NCBI RefSeq assembly: GCF_014323725.1
Contig: NZ_JABVED010000002.1
Span: forward strand, 186,001 to 250,000
Direction of reading: 5' to 3'
Source: Actinokineospora xionganensis
Lineage (GTDB): Bacteria; Actinomycetota; Actinomycetes; Mycobacteriales; Pseudonocardiaceae
Length of the DNA: 64,000 nt
Positions within the stretch are counted from its first letter, which is position 1. Each line of letters begins with the position of its first letter. A model generated the notes under the pieces. The model did no database searches and had not been told where the DNA came from. It was given only the letters and a program-made list of their open reading frames with translations. Positions 48,677 through 57,243 of this stretch are shown here, piece after piece. A program made the translations under genes and the position numbers.

Positions 48677-49299
48677 ACCGTCCACGTGAGGTCCTCCCGC
48701 ATGCGGGCGCTGATCCGCAGCACCCGGGCGAACGAGATCAGCAGCGTGCCGAGGAAGATCGCCAGGATGGAGGGCTCGACGTCCCACAGCCAGAACTGGC
48801 TGAGCGGATGGTCGACCATCGACTGGAGCAGGCGTTGGCGGGCCCACGCTTCGACGAGAGCGGCGGTCACGCTGCCCGCGAGCACCACCCAACCCACGAT
48901 CCGCAAGCGCGCGGCGAACCTGTCGACGAACACCCCGTGGCGCCTCGCGGCGCGGAACATGAGCATGGCCAGCGAAAGCGTCACCGCGAACACGAGGAAA
49001 CTCGGCAGCTTGGTCGCCACGTGCCAGGCCTGCTGCGCACCCGACGGCTCGTGAGCGCAGAAGCGGACGCCCGCCACCGACGCGCCCGCGCCCGGTGCGA
49101 GGTCAGGCACCAGGGTCTCCTCGGACCCGCGGACCGGGAACCCGGAACTCGCCTCCACGCACACACTCGCGCTCCCGAAGCCGAACATGGCCCCGGAACC
49201 CCCGACCGCCGTCACCAAGCTGATCGCCGTCATGGCCAGAACGAACGCGAACACCAACTTCACCGACGTCTGGATCGGATCCAGCGGATTCTTGGTCAT
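48673..49299 (-). CDS. DUF2975 family membrane protein
   Basis: 208 aa, four membrane helices: about 14-36, after a 60-residue extracytoplasmic loop with Cys, then a helix with KLPSFLVFAVTLSLAMLMF, then RIVGWVVLAGSVTAALVEA and a last one with SILAIFLGTLLISFARVL. The arrangement HTN regulator plus DUF2975 membrane protein is common; the membrane protein may sense a signal or control the regulator. ATG at 49299 chosen over a start 11 codons upstream. Confidence 0.82.
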   Translation of the reverse strand: MTKNPLDPIQTSVKLVFAFVLAMTAISLVTAVGGSGAMFGFGSASVCVEASSGFPVRGSEETLVPDLAPGAGASVAGVRFCAHEPSGAQQAWHVATKLPSFLVFAVTLSLAMLMFRAARRHGVFVDRFAARLRIVGWVVLAGSVTAALVEAWARQRLLQSMVDHPLSQFWLWDVEPSILAIFLGTLLISFARVLRISARMREDLTWTV

Positions 49300-49317
49300 C
49301 GCCACCCCCGGGTTAAC

Positions 49318-49347
49318 GTTTATCGATAACAACGATAATCGATAAAC
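49318..49347. promoter_or_regulatory. Operator candidate of the XRE/DUF2975 operon
   Basis: 10-bp perfect inverted repeat GTTTATCGAT (49318-49327) and ATCGATAAAC (49338-49347). TTATCG(A/T)T occurs three times (one on the plus strand, two on the minus). It is a short A+T-rich island 19-48 bp upstream of the DUF2975 start, and lies between this operon and divergent menA. Probably bound by the small XRE protein. Confidence 0.65.
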
Positions 49348-49394
49348 CCGGGCCTGTCGCCCCCCTGTTCCGACCCGTCAACCAAGATGGACGC

Positions 49395-50267
49395 ATGGCG
49401 ACAGTCGCGGAATGGGTCCAGGGCGCACGGGTGCGGACGCTGCCGAACTCGGTCGCGCCGGTGTTGGTCGGCGCGGGCGCGGCGGCGGCGCTCGGCGGGT
49501 TCTCCTGGTGGAAGTCGCTGCTCGCGCTGGTGGTGGCGCTGTCGCTGCAGGTCGGGGTGAACTACGCCAACGACTACTCCGACGGCATCCGGGGCACCGA
49601 CGACAACCGTGTCGGGCCGCTGCGGCTGGTCGGCTCCGGGTTGGCCACCCCGTCCTCGGTGAAGCTCGCCGCGTTCGCCTGCTTCGGCATCGGCGCGCTG
49701 GCCGGGCTGGTGCTGGTGATCGTGAGCGCGCAGTGGTGGCTGTTGGCCGTGGGCGCGCTGTGCATCGCGGGGGCCTGGTTCTACACCGGCGGGTCCAAGC
49801 CGTACGGGTACTCCGGGTTCGGCGAGGTCGCCGTCTTCCTGTTCTTCGGGCTCGTCGCCGTCCTTGGCACGCAGTACATCCAGGCCGGGACAGTCAGCTG
49901 GGCGGGCCTCGCGTGCGCGGTGTCGATGGGGTCGTTCTCGGCGGCGGTGCTCGTCGCCAACAACCTGCGGGATGTGCCGACCGACCGGATCGCGGGGAAG
50001 ACCACGCTGGCCGTGCGGCTCGGCGAGGAAGGCACGCGGGTGCTTTTCGCTGCCCTGGTGGCGATCCCGTTCGTGGTCAGCGTCGCTCTGGTCACCCAGA
50101 CCTGGTGGGCGCTCGCCGGCTTGGCCGCCGCGGTCTTGGTCGTGCCCGCGCTCAAACTGGTCCTCGGCAAGGCGACCGGGCCCGCGCTGATCCCGGTGCT
50201 CAAGCAGACCGGGCTCGCCATGCTGGCGTGGGCGGTCATCACCGCCCTGGCCGTCGGACTCAGCTAG
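49395..50267 (+). CDS. menA: 1,4-dihydroxy-2-naphthoate polyprenyltransferase
   Basis: 290 aa, UbiA superfamily, eight or nine membrane helices. First Asp-rich motif [15 protein letters not shown] and second [22 protein letters not shown]. Joins the polyprenyl tail to the naphthoate ring, the step linking the polyprenyl synthase at 4.9 kb with the men ring genes. ATG at 49395. Overlaps convergent cvnD by 8 bp. Confidence 0.95.
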   Translation: MATVAEWVQGARVRTLPNSVAPVLVGAGAAAALGGFSWWKSLLALVVALSLQVGVNYANDYSDGIRGTDDNRVGPLRLVGSGLATPSSVKLAAFACFGIGALAGLVLVIVSAQWWLLAVGALCIAGAWFYTGGSKPYGYSGFGEVAVFLFFGLVAVLGTQYIQAGTVSWAGLACAVSMGSFSAAVLVANNLRDVPTDRIAGKTTLAVRLGEEGTRVLFAALVAIPFVVSVALVTQTWWALAGLAAAVLVVPALKLVLGKATGPALIPVLKQTGLAMLAWAVITALAVGLS

Positions 50268-50850
50268 CCGCGGCCCGCGCCTTGGCGAAGGTGTTGCGCA
50301 GCACGGCCAACAGCGCGTCGCGCACGGAGAGCTTCTCGCGGGCGTCGAACATGATCAGTGGCACCTCGTCGGCGATGGCCAGCGCCCAGCGGATGTCGTC
50401 GGGCTCGTGGGCGAGTTCGCCGCCGAACATATTGACCCCGACAACGAACGGCAGACCGGCCTTCTCGAAGTAGTCGACCGCCGGGTAGCAGTCGTCCATC
50501 CGTCTTGTGTCGACAATGACCAGCGCGCCCAACGCGCCGCGCACCAGGTCGCCCCACATGAAGCCGAAGCGGTCCTGGCCGGGGGTGCCGAACAGGTACA
50601 GCTTCACCTCTTCGTCGATGGTGATGCAGCCGAAGTCCATGGCGACCGTGGTCGTCGTCTTCGCCGGGACCTCCCCGACCCGGTCGATCTCCGCGCCCAC
50701 CGATGTGATGGCGGCTTCGGTGGTCAGCGGCGAGATCTCCGAGATGGAGGCCACCGCGGTGGTCTTGCCGACGCCGAACCCGCCGGCGATGACGATCTTG
50801 ACCGGTGCCGGCGGACGCTGCGGGCGCTCAGCGGATGGCTTCGAGTCCAC
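50260..50850 (-). CDS. cvnD: Conservon GTP/ATP-binding protein CvnD-like
   Basis: 196 aa. P-loop [11 protein letters not shown], switch-like [23 protein letters not shown] and a GVNMFGGE segment in place of NKxD. Ras-like GTPase of roadblock conservons; acts with CvnA-C as a membrane-linked signalling unit resembling a G-protein system. GTG at 50850 overlaps cvnC by 23 bp; AAAGGG lies about 6 nt upstream. Last gene of the operon. Confidence 0.9.
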   Translation of the reverse strand: MDSKPSAERPQRPPAPVKIVIAGGFGVGKTTAVASISEISPLTTEAAITSVGAEIDRVGEVPAKTTTTVAMDFGCITIDEEVKLYLFGTPGQDRFGFMWGDLVRGALGALVIVDTRRMDDCYPAVDYFEKAGLPFVVGVNMFGGELAHEPDDIRWALAIADEVPLIMFDAREKLSVRDALLAVLRNTFAKARAAAS

Positions 50851-51184
50851 GAATGACCCTTTCGATCATGCTGAGATCCTGGGCCGGGGTCGCGCCCGGC
50901 CGCCGGAGGACGACGTATCCGAGTTCGGCCAGATCGGCCACCAGCACCCTGGCCACCCCGATGTGCAGCTTGAGCGACGCGGCGATCTCGGCGACGGACA
51001 TGGTCTTGCGGCACAGCGCGATGATCTCGCGCCGCTCGAAGGCGAGGTCGGAGTGCGCCGCGGCGCCGAGGCTGCTGGACATCACCTGCGCCTCGATCTC
51101 CAAGGTGTCGTCCACCGGCTTGGCCCGACCCGCGGTGAGCAGGTAGGGCCGCAGCAGGGAGACGTCCGGTCGGCTATCCGACAC
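50828..51184 (-). CDS. cvnC: Conservon DUF742 protein CvnC-like
   Basis: 118 aa. VSLLRPYLLTAGRAKP at the N-terminus and a winged-helix-like ALCRKTMSVAEIAASLKLHIGVARVLVADLAELGYV, the DUF742 signature. Adapter between roadblock protein and the GTPase. Overlaps cvnB by 11 bp and cvnD by 23 bp. Confidence 0.92.
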   Translation of the reverse strand: MSDSRPDVSLLRPYLLTAGRAKPVDDTLEIEAQVMSSSLGAAAHSDLAFERREIIALCRKTMSVAEIAASLKLHIGVARVLVADLAELGYVVLRRPGATPAQDLSMIERVIRGLEAIR

Positions 51185-51608
51185 TGTTCTTGAGCTCTTC
51201 GATCAGCTGCGGCGTCAGCACCGCGCTGGCCCGGTTGGCGAACATCGCCATCTCGTAGGCGATGGTGCCCAGGCTCGCCTCCTTGGTGGCGAGCACGCCG
51301 AGCGAGCAGCCGATGCTGATCGTGCAGACCAGCAGGTAGCCGCGCTCCAACTCGATGATCACCTTGTCCGGCTGGCCAAGCGGGTGGCTGTCGGACACAC
51401 CGTTGGCCAGTCCGAGCATGGCCGAGGAGATCGCCGCGAGCCGGTCGGCGTTGGCCCGCACCAAATCCGCGGACATCGCGATCAGCAGGCCGTCGGCGGA
51501 CACCGCGATCGCGCCGATGGCGCCCGCGGTGTTCTGGGTGAACCTGCTGACCAGCCAGTTGAAGTTCTGCGCATCGACGCTGATCGCGGGGGCCGGCGGC
51601 CTGCTCAT
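51174..51608 (-). CDS. cvnB: Conservon roadblock/LC7 protein CvnB-like
   Basis: 144 aa. Roadblock fold: NFNWLVSRFTQNTAGAIGAIAVSADGLLIAMS, then ERGYLLVCTISIGCSLGVLATKEASLGTIAYEM. In other conservons it binds CvnA and regulates CvnD nucleotide state. ATG overlaps the cvnA stop by 4 bp. Confidence 0.93.
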   Translation of the reverse strand: MSRPPAPAISVDAQNFNWLVSRFTQNTAGAIGAIAVSADGLLIAMSADLVRANADRLAAISSAMLGLANGVSDSHPLGQPDKVIIELERGYLLVCTISIGCSLGVLATKEASLGTIAYEMAMFANRASAVLTPQLIEELKNSVG

Positions 51609-54199
51609 CTTGTGCTCTCTCTCCTCGGACTCGTCCCTGGGTGCGGGGCGGTTTCCTGGGGGCTGACGTTATCCGTAACGATGGCCGCTTTCGCCAATCC
51701 CATGGCGAATTTGTCGAAGGCGGCCCGTTCGGACTCGGGGTCGCGCCTGTGCCAGGCCCGCACGGCCGGTGGCGCCGACGCGAAAGCGGCCGGACGCAGC
51801 CCCGGCGCGAGGTTCTCGCCGGGGACGCGCCTGCTCAGTCCGCCGCGCGCCGAGGACGGCGGCGGGTCCGCGGCACGGGCGAACGCGCCGTGGAAATCGT
51901 TGAGCGCAGCGCGGGCGGCTTCCGGGTCGTGCCGCGGCCTGCTCTGACGGGGAGCGGGTGGCGTGGGGGGAGTACCGGGCAGCTGTGCGCCCGCGACCCG
52001 GCGGTTCAGGCCGCCGCGCGACTCGGTGGGCCTGGCCTGCGCCTGGATGAAACCGGTGTGGAAGTCGTCCATCGCGGCGCGCGCGGCCTCCGGGTCACGC
52101 TCGGGGGGTGGGCTCGCCTGCCTCAGCGTCTCGCCCGCGGGCTCGGTGCTCGGGACCCGGCGGCGCAGGCCGCCGCGCTCCGGTTGCGCGGCAGGCGGGG
52201 ATGAGGGCGGGGGCCCGGCCTGCTCGCCGGAGAAGGTGGGGAACCAGAAGAACCCGTCGGTGCGGGTGGCGGGCGGGATCTGGAAGCCCGGCATCAGCGG
52301 GAGCAGCGGCTGGGGCGCCGGTTCCGGTTCCACGACCCGGCGCAGGTAGGACTCGACCGCGATGTGGACCCGCGCGGTCACGCCGCCGCCCGGGGTGGAG
52401 TCGAGTTCGACGCGCAGCGAGTGCCTGCGGGCGAGCCGTCCGACCACGAACAGGCCGAGCACGGTGGTCGGGACGATGTCGAGCCGCTCCCGCTCGACCA
52501 GGCGACGGTTCTCCTCGGCCAGCTTCTCCGGTGGCAGGCCGATGCCGTGGTCGACGATCTCGATCACGCAGGTGCCGTCGGTCTGGAACTTGGCGCCGAC
52601 CTCGACGGTCGTGGTCGGCGGGGAGAACGACGTCGCGTTCTCCATCAGCTCGGCGAACACCAGCACCAGGTCGGCGCCGATATCCGCGGCGAGGGTGACG
52701 TCGGAGATCGAACCGAGTCGAACCCGTTGGTACTCCTCGATCTCGGCCAGCGCGGACCGCAGCGTGGTGGACAGCTCGATCGGCCCGGAGAGCCTGCCGC
52801 GGTCGGCGGTGCCCGCGACGACGAGGAGGTTGTCGGCGCTGCGGCGCAGGCGGGTGGAGACGTGGTCGAGCCGGTAGAGGCGTTCGAGGAGCCGGACGTC
52901 CTGCTCGTCGCGTTCGAGCTCGTCGACCAGGGCCATCTGCCTGCCGACCAGGTTCTGGGTGCGCTGCGCGACGTTGACGAACATCAAACTGACGTTGCGC
53001 CGGGTGAGCGCCTGCCGCTCCACCAGCGAGGACGCCGTGCTCTGCACCCGGTTGAACGCGGCGGCGAGCCTGCCGATCTCATCGGCGCTGGCGACCTCGA
53101 TCTCCGCGAGCCGGGGCGCCTGCACCTCGGCGACCTCGGTGTCGGTGACCCGGACCAGTTCGGTCTCGGCCAGGTCGGCAACTGAGGTGGCGGCGTCGGT
53201 GAGTCTGCGCAGCGGGTCGGAGATCGAGCGGCTGACCCGGATCGCGAGGAGGGCGACCAGCATGATCAGCAGCGCCGCGCCGAGACCGACGCTGTGCGCG
53301 ATCAGCCCGGCGTCGGAGGCGCGGTCGGCGGCGGCCGTGGTGACCTGGTCGGTCACCTTGTCCTGGGCGACCCGGCGCATCCGCGACTGGGTCTGCACGG
53401 TGGCGAGGGCGTCGAAGATGAACGACTCGCCCGCGTTGGCCTCGGGGTCCAGCGGCAGCCGCGCGGCCAGGGCGGCCACCTCGCGGGCCAGGTCGCCCTG
53501 GTCGACGGCGACGACGACGGCCGCGTGCTCGACGTCGGCCTGCTGGACGAACCGCTCGGTCAGCATCCGGGCCTGCGCGGAAGCCTTGTCCAGCAACACC
53601 TGCCCGGTGGTCGGGTCGAGCGCGGTGGCGATGATCGCCATGCCGTAGAGCTCGTTCTCCTCGTTGGCCCGCAGCAGCGAGTCGAGAACGGTGAGCTGCC
53701 GAGTGCCCTCGGCGTCACTGGTCCGCTGCGGCACCAGGCGGAGCGCGTCGAGAATCGCGCCGATGACCGCGTGGTAGGTGCGGGCCACCGCGTCCGGCGA
53801 GATGCCCCGGCGCAGCGCGCTCTGCCGCAGCTCGCGCAGCGAACCGATGCGCACCAAGGCGGACGCGAGTTCCTCGATGCCCTCGCCTTCGAGGGAGTCG
53901 AGAGCGGCGGCGGCCGCGGTGTCGACGGTCCGCTGCTGGCGGACCAGGTCGGTGTTGTCCCCGCTCGCCGACGCCAGGTAGCCGGCGGTGAGCAACCGCT
54001 CGCGCTGCAACTCCCACACCAGGCCACCGAAGTCCCGGGCGCGGCCCGCGATGTCGGCGGTGCGGCCGGCGGAGCGGGCGTCGCCGATCCCGCCCGCGAC
54101 GAACGGGACCGCCACGAGGACCACCGCGGTGAGCGGGACCAAGAGCAGGACGTTGAGCCTGCCCCGGATGCCGAGCCTGCTCAGGATTCCCAGAGTCAC
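51605..54199 (-). CDS. cvnA: Conservon sensor histidine kinase CvnA-like with NIT domain
   Basis: 864 aa. Membrane helix (about 17-37), extracytoplasmic nitrate/nitrite-sensing-type (NIT) domain with LVWELQRERLLTAGYLAS, second helix (about 302-322), HAMP, then kinase core: LDHVSTRLRRSADNLLVVAG, N-box ELMENATSFSPP, DHGIGLPPEK and PGGGVTARVHI. The last ~220 residues hold three repeats of an RGGLxRRV segment followed by DPExxRAAxxxF. GTG start overlaps the upstream ABC-ATPase stop by 4 bp, coupling the sensor to a transporter. Confidence 0.9.
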   Translation of the reverse strand: MTLGILSRLGIRGRLNVLLLVPLTAVVLVAVPFVAGGIGDARSAGRTADIAGRARDFGGLVWELQRERLLTAGYLASASGDNTDLVRQQRTVDTAAAAALDSLEGEGIEELASALVRIGSLRELRQSALRRGISPDAVARTYHAVIGAILDALRLVPQRTSDAEGTRQLTVLDSLLRANEENELYGMAIIATALDPTTGQVLLDKASAQARMLTERFVQQADVEHAAVVVAVDQGDLAREVAALAARLPLDPEANAGESFIFDALATVQTQSRMRRVAQDKVTDQVTTAAADRASDAGLIAHSVGLGAALLIMLVALLAIRVSRSISDPLRRLTDAATSVADLAETELVRVTDTEVAEVQAPRLAEIEVASADEIGRLAAAFNRVQSTASSLVERQALTRRNVSLMFVNVAQRTQNLVGRQMALVDELERDEQDVRLLERLYRLDHVSTRLRRSADNLLVVAGTADRGRLSGPIELSTTLRSALAEIEEYQRVRLGSISDVTLAADIGADLVLVFAELMENATSFSPPTTTVEVGAKFQTDGTCVIEIVDHGIGLPPEKLAEENRRLVERERLDIVPTTVLGLFVVGRLARRHSLRVELDSTPGGGVTARVHIAVESYLRRVVEPEPAPQPLLPLMPGFQIPPATRTDGFFWFPTFSGEQAGPPPSSPPAAQPERGGLRRRVPSTEPAGETLRQASPPPERDPEAARAAMDDFHTGFIQAQARPTESRGGLNRRVAGAQLPGTPPTPPAPRQSRPRHDPEAARAALNDFHGAFARAADPPPSSARGGLSRRVPGENLAPGLRPAAFASAPPAVRAWHRRDPESERAAFDKFAMGLAKAAIVTDNVSPQETAPHPGTSPRRESTR

Positions 54200-54987
54200 C
54201 GTCCACCTGCCGTCGCCCGGGCGGTGTGGGCCCGGTGTTGGGCGCGGACGATGTCCTCGATCGACGCGCGCAGGGCCAGGAAGTCGGGGTGGCGCTTGAT
54301 GTCGAGGTCACGGTCCTCGGGCAGCGCGACGGTGATGTCGGCGGCGACCCGGCCGGGGTCGCACGCCAGGACGACCACCCGGCCGCCGAGGAACACCGCC
54401 TCCTCGACGTCGTGGGTGACCATGAGCACGGTGGTGCCGGTGTCGCGCCACACTTGGCGGACGAGGACCTGCATGTCCTCCTTGGTCTGCACGTCGAGCG
54501 CGCCGAAGGGCTCGTCGAGCAGCAGGACCTCGGGCTCGCACGCCAGCGCCCTGGCGATCGCGACTCGCTGCTGCTGACCGCCGGAGAGCTGCCGGGGCAG
54601 CGCGTGCCGGAACTCGGTCAGGCCGGTCTCGGCCAGGTGCCAGTCGACCCGGGCGGCCCGGTCCTCCGGTGTGATCGGGAGCAGCTCCAGTCCGAAGGCG
54701 ACATTGCGCTCGACCGTTCGCCACGGGTACAGCGTCCCGGCCTGGGGCACCAGACCCCGGTCCGGGCCGGGGCCGGTGACCTCGGCGCCGTCGAGGGTGA
54801 TCCGGCCTTCGGTCGGCACGTCGAGCCCGGCGACGAGCGAGAGCAGAGTGGACTTGCCCGAGCCGCTCGCGCCGACGACACACAGGAACTCGCCCGAGGC
54901 GACGCGGAGATCGACGCCGTCGAGCGCGCGAACCGAGGCTGCCCCTGTCCGGAAGGACTTACCGACGCCGGAGAGTTCGAGCTTCAT
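54196..54987 (-). CDS. ABC transporter ATP-binding protein, nitrate/sulfonate/taurine type
   Basis: 263 aa. Walker A GASGSGKST, LVPQAGTLYPWRTVERNVAFGLEL (Q-loop), signature RQLSGGQQQRVAIARAL, Walker B VLLLDEPFGALD and H-loop MVTHDVEEAVFL: SsuB/TauB/NrtD class. ATG at 54987 overlaps the permease stop by 4 bp; the stop overlaps cvnA. Substrate unknown. Confidence 0.92.
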   Translation of the reverse strand: MKLELSGVGKSFRTGAASVRALDGVDLRVASGEFLCVVGASGSGKSTLLSLVAGLDVPTEGRITLDGAEVTGPGPDRGLVPQAGTLYPWRTVERNVAFGLELLPITPEDRAARVDWHLAETGLTEFRHALPRQLSGGQQQRVAIARALACEPEVLLLDEPFGALDVQTKEDMQVLVRQVWRDTGTTVLMVTHDVEEAVFLGGRVVVLACDPGRVAADITVALPEDRDLDIKRHPDFLALRASIEDIVRAQHRAHTARATAGGR

Positions 54988-55862
54988 CCCGTCCACCGCC
55001 CGACCTTGTTGCGCAGCAGACGAAGCACCACGTCGATCAGCACCCCGCAGAGGCCGATCACGATGAGCACGGCGAAGATCTTGTCGGTCTGCAGGAACCG
55101 CTGGGAGCGCACGATCCGGTAGCCGAGGCCCTCGGTCGAGTTGACCAGTTCGGCGACCACCACGAAGTTCCATGCGGCGGCGGCGTTGACCCGGACCGCG
55201 TCGACGATCCCGGGCAGCGAGTGCGGCACGATCACCTTGCGCAGCACTTCGCCGCGCCGAGCGCCGAGCGTGTACGACACGTCGATGAGCGGGCGCGGCA
55301 CACCGCGCACGACGTCGGAGACCATCAACGTGTTGAAGAAGACGGTGCCGATGAACAGCAGGGCGATCTTGGACGGCTCGCCGAGGCCCATCCAGATGAC
55401 CAGCAGCGGGATGAACGCGCTCGCGGGCAGGTAGCGCAGCACACTGATCAGCGGCTCGAACAACGCCTGCCCCGCCCGGAAAGTCCCCATGACGATCCCG
55501 ATCGGCACCGACACGGCGACGGCCAGGCCGAACCCGAACAACACCCGCTGGACGGTGGCCCAGAGGTCGGCGAACAGTTCGCCGGACTCGGCCATGCCGA
55601 TGCCCGCCGCGAGCACCGCGCCCGGCGAGGGCAGGAACCGCGACGGGACCACGCCGCTGGCCACGAGGACGACCCAGGCGAGGAACGGCAGGGCGAGCGA
55701 GAGCACCGCCAGGGTCAGGCGCGAGCGGCGGGAGATCGGGGCACGGATCGTGAGCAGCGGCGAGGTCCGCCCGGGTCGGGGCCTGCGCGGCAGCGGGCCC
55801 CATCCCTCCCGGCCGGACCGGGTGGTGTCGGTCGCCGCGGCGCCGACGGCGAGCGGACTCAC
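54984..55862 (-). CDS. ABC transporter permease, nitrate/sulfonate/taurine type
   Basis: 292 aa. About six helices; EAA loop with DVVRGVPRPLIDVSYTLGARRGEVLRKVIVPHSLPGIVDAVRVN. SsuC/TauC family. GTG at 55862 has GGGGGAT upstream. The usual neighbour, the binding protein, now lies 1.4 kb upstream because a TnpB element sits between them. Confidence 0.92.
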   Translation of the reverse strand: MSPLAVGAAATDTTRSGREGWGPLPRRPRPGRTSPLLTIRAPISRRSRLTLAVLSLALPFLAWVVLVASGVVPSRFLPSPGAVLAAGIGMAESGELFADLWATVQRVLFGFGLAVAVSVPIGIVMGTFRAGQALFEPLISVLRYLPASAFIPLLVIWMGLGEPSKIALLFIGTVFFNTLMVSDVVRGVPRPLIDVSYTLGARRGEVLRKVIVPHSLPGIVDAVRVNAAAAWNFVVVAELVNSTEGLGYRIVRSQRFLQTDKIFAVLIVIGLCGVLIDVVLRLLRNKVGRWTG

Positions 55863-56005
55863 CAGGATCCCCCGGGGATGCTTCGACGTTCACGGCGGCA
55901 AAGAGTCTGCAGCAATACGACCGCCACGACCCGAGCTGGCCCTGGCATGCCCCGATTCATCTGTGTCTCCGGGTTTTGTCGGTGGTGGTCGTTACGTTGA
56001 TCGGC

Positions 56006-57199
56006 ATGTCCCGATTCCGTCTCCAGCCCACCCCCGCTCAGGAGCAGGCGTTGTTGGAGCATTGTGGGCATGCGCGGTTCGTCTGGAACCTCGCCGTGGA
56101 ACAGCACGCCCACTGGCGGCTGGGACGCAGATCGGCGCCCGGGTATGCCGAACAGTGCAGGCAGTTGACCGAGGCGCGCGCTGCGAATCCGTGGTTGGCC
56201 GCCGGATCGGTGATCGTGCAGCAGCAGGCGTTGAAAGACTTCACCGAGGCGATGGCGAGCTTCTTCCGCCGGACCCACCGACGGCCCACCTGGCGCCGAC
56301 GCGGGCGGGCCGAGGGTTTCCGGATCGTGGCGGTCAAACCCGACGGCCTGCGCCGGGTGTCCCGCAACATCGGTGAGGTCAAAGTGCCCAAGGTGGGGTG
56401 GGTGCGGTTCCGCTGGTCGCGTGCCGCCGTCGATGGTGTGAAGTCCTACCGCATCACCCGGGACCGGGCGGGCCGTTGGCATGTGGCGTTCGCCGTGGCG
56501 CCCAAGCCCATCGCCGGACCGGGCTCGGGTGCGGAGGTGGGTGTGGATCGCGGAGTGGTGGTGTCGGCGGCGTTGTCCACCGGGGAACTGCTGAACGCAC
56601 CCACGTTGCGCCGACCCGAGATGGCGCGGCTGCTGCGGCTGCAACGTAAGCTCGCCCGGGCCCAACGTGGCTCCAACCGGCGCGGCAAGGTCAAAACGGC
56701 GATCGCGAAGCTCAAGACCCGCGAGACCGACCGGCGCAAGGACTGGGTCGAGAAGACCAGCACCCGCCTGGCCCGAGAGTTCGACGTGATCGCGGTCGAG
56801 GACCTCAAGATCACCAACATGACCCGGTCGGCGAAAGGCACCCGGGATGCGCCAGGCCGGGGCGTGCGGCAGAAGGCCGGACTGAACAGGGGAATCCTCA
56901 CCAACGGGTGGGGCCTGCTCGTCACCCGCCTGGATCACAAGGCCCCAGGGCGAGTGGTCAAGGTCGATCCGCGGTTCACCAGTCAGCGTTGCTCGGCGTG
57001 CGCGATCGTGGATCGGGAGGCGCGCGAGAGCCAAGCCGTCTTCCGCTGCCGGTCCTGCGGTTTCGCCGCCAATGCCGATGTGAACGCGGCACAGAATATT
57101 CGGCTCGCGGCAGGACATGCCGTGACTGCACGGGGAGGCCCACCGTTGGGTGAGCCAGTGAACCGTGAACCTCAACGTGACCTCCTTTCCATCGGGTAG
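56006..57199 (+). CDS. tnpB: RNA-guided endonuclease TnpB, copy 2
   Basis: 397 aa, same length as copy 1. RuvC residues Asp (EVGVDRG), Glu (AVEDLKITN) and Asp (NADVNAAQN) and the zinc-binding CSAC...CRSC are all intact. Differences from copy 1 are scattered substitutions without frame damage, implying both have been kept under selection or diverged before arriving. ATG at 56006 chosen by alignment to copy 1. Confidence 0.93.
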   Translation: MSRFRLQPTPAQEQALLEHCGHARFVWNLAVEQHAHWRLGRRSAPGYAEQCRQLTEARAANPWLAAGSVIVQQQALKDFTEAMASFFRRTHRRPTWRRRGRAEGFRIVAVKPDGLRRVSRNIGEVKVPKVGWVRFRWSRAAVDGVKSYRITRDRAGRWHVAFAVAPKPIAGPGSGAEVGVDRGVVVSAALSTGELLNAPTLRRPEMARLLRLQRKLARAQRGSNRRGKVKTAIAKLKTRETDRRKDWVEKTSTRLAREFDVIAVEDLKITNMTRSAKGTRDAPGRGVRQKAGLNRGILTNGWGLLVTRLDHKAPGRVVKVDPRFTSQRCSACAIVDREARESQAVFRCRSCGFAANADVNAAQNIRLAAGHAVTARGGPPLGEPVNREPQRDLLSIG

Positions 57200-57243
57200 T
57201 CGCTGTTGGAATCCCCACGCCTCCTGGCAGGGGAGGCTGTCAA
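57200..57243 (+). ncRNA. Right end / omega-RNA (reRNA) region of TnpB element 2
   Basis: CGCTGTTGGAATCCCC is shared with copy 1, followed by a hairpin: CCCC outer stem (57213-57216 with 57230-57233) and GCC-TCCT-GGC inner stem (57219-57228). The stems are as in copy 1 but the loop and bulge differ, the pattern expected of a structured RNA. Ends TGTCAA. Confidence 0.6.

Larger units (their letters stand above)
55973..57243 (+). mobile_element. IS605-family TnpB-only element, copy 2
   Basis: Right end terminates in TGTCAA (57238-57243), as in copy 1. Similarity to copy 1 begins at about 55973 (GTTTTGTCGGTGG); the exact left end is uncertain. Inserted between the binding-protein gene and the permease gene of an ABC importer, in the opposite direction. 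No tnpA is present. Confidence 0.75.
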
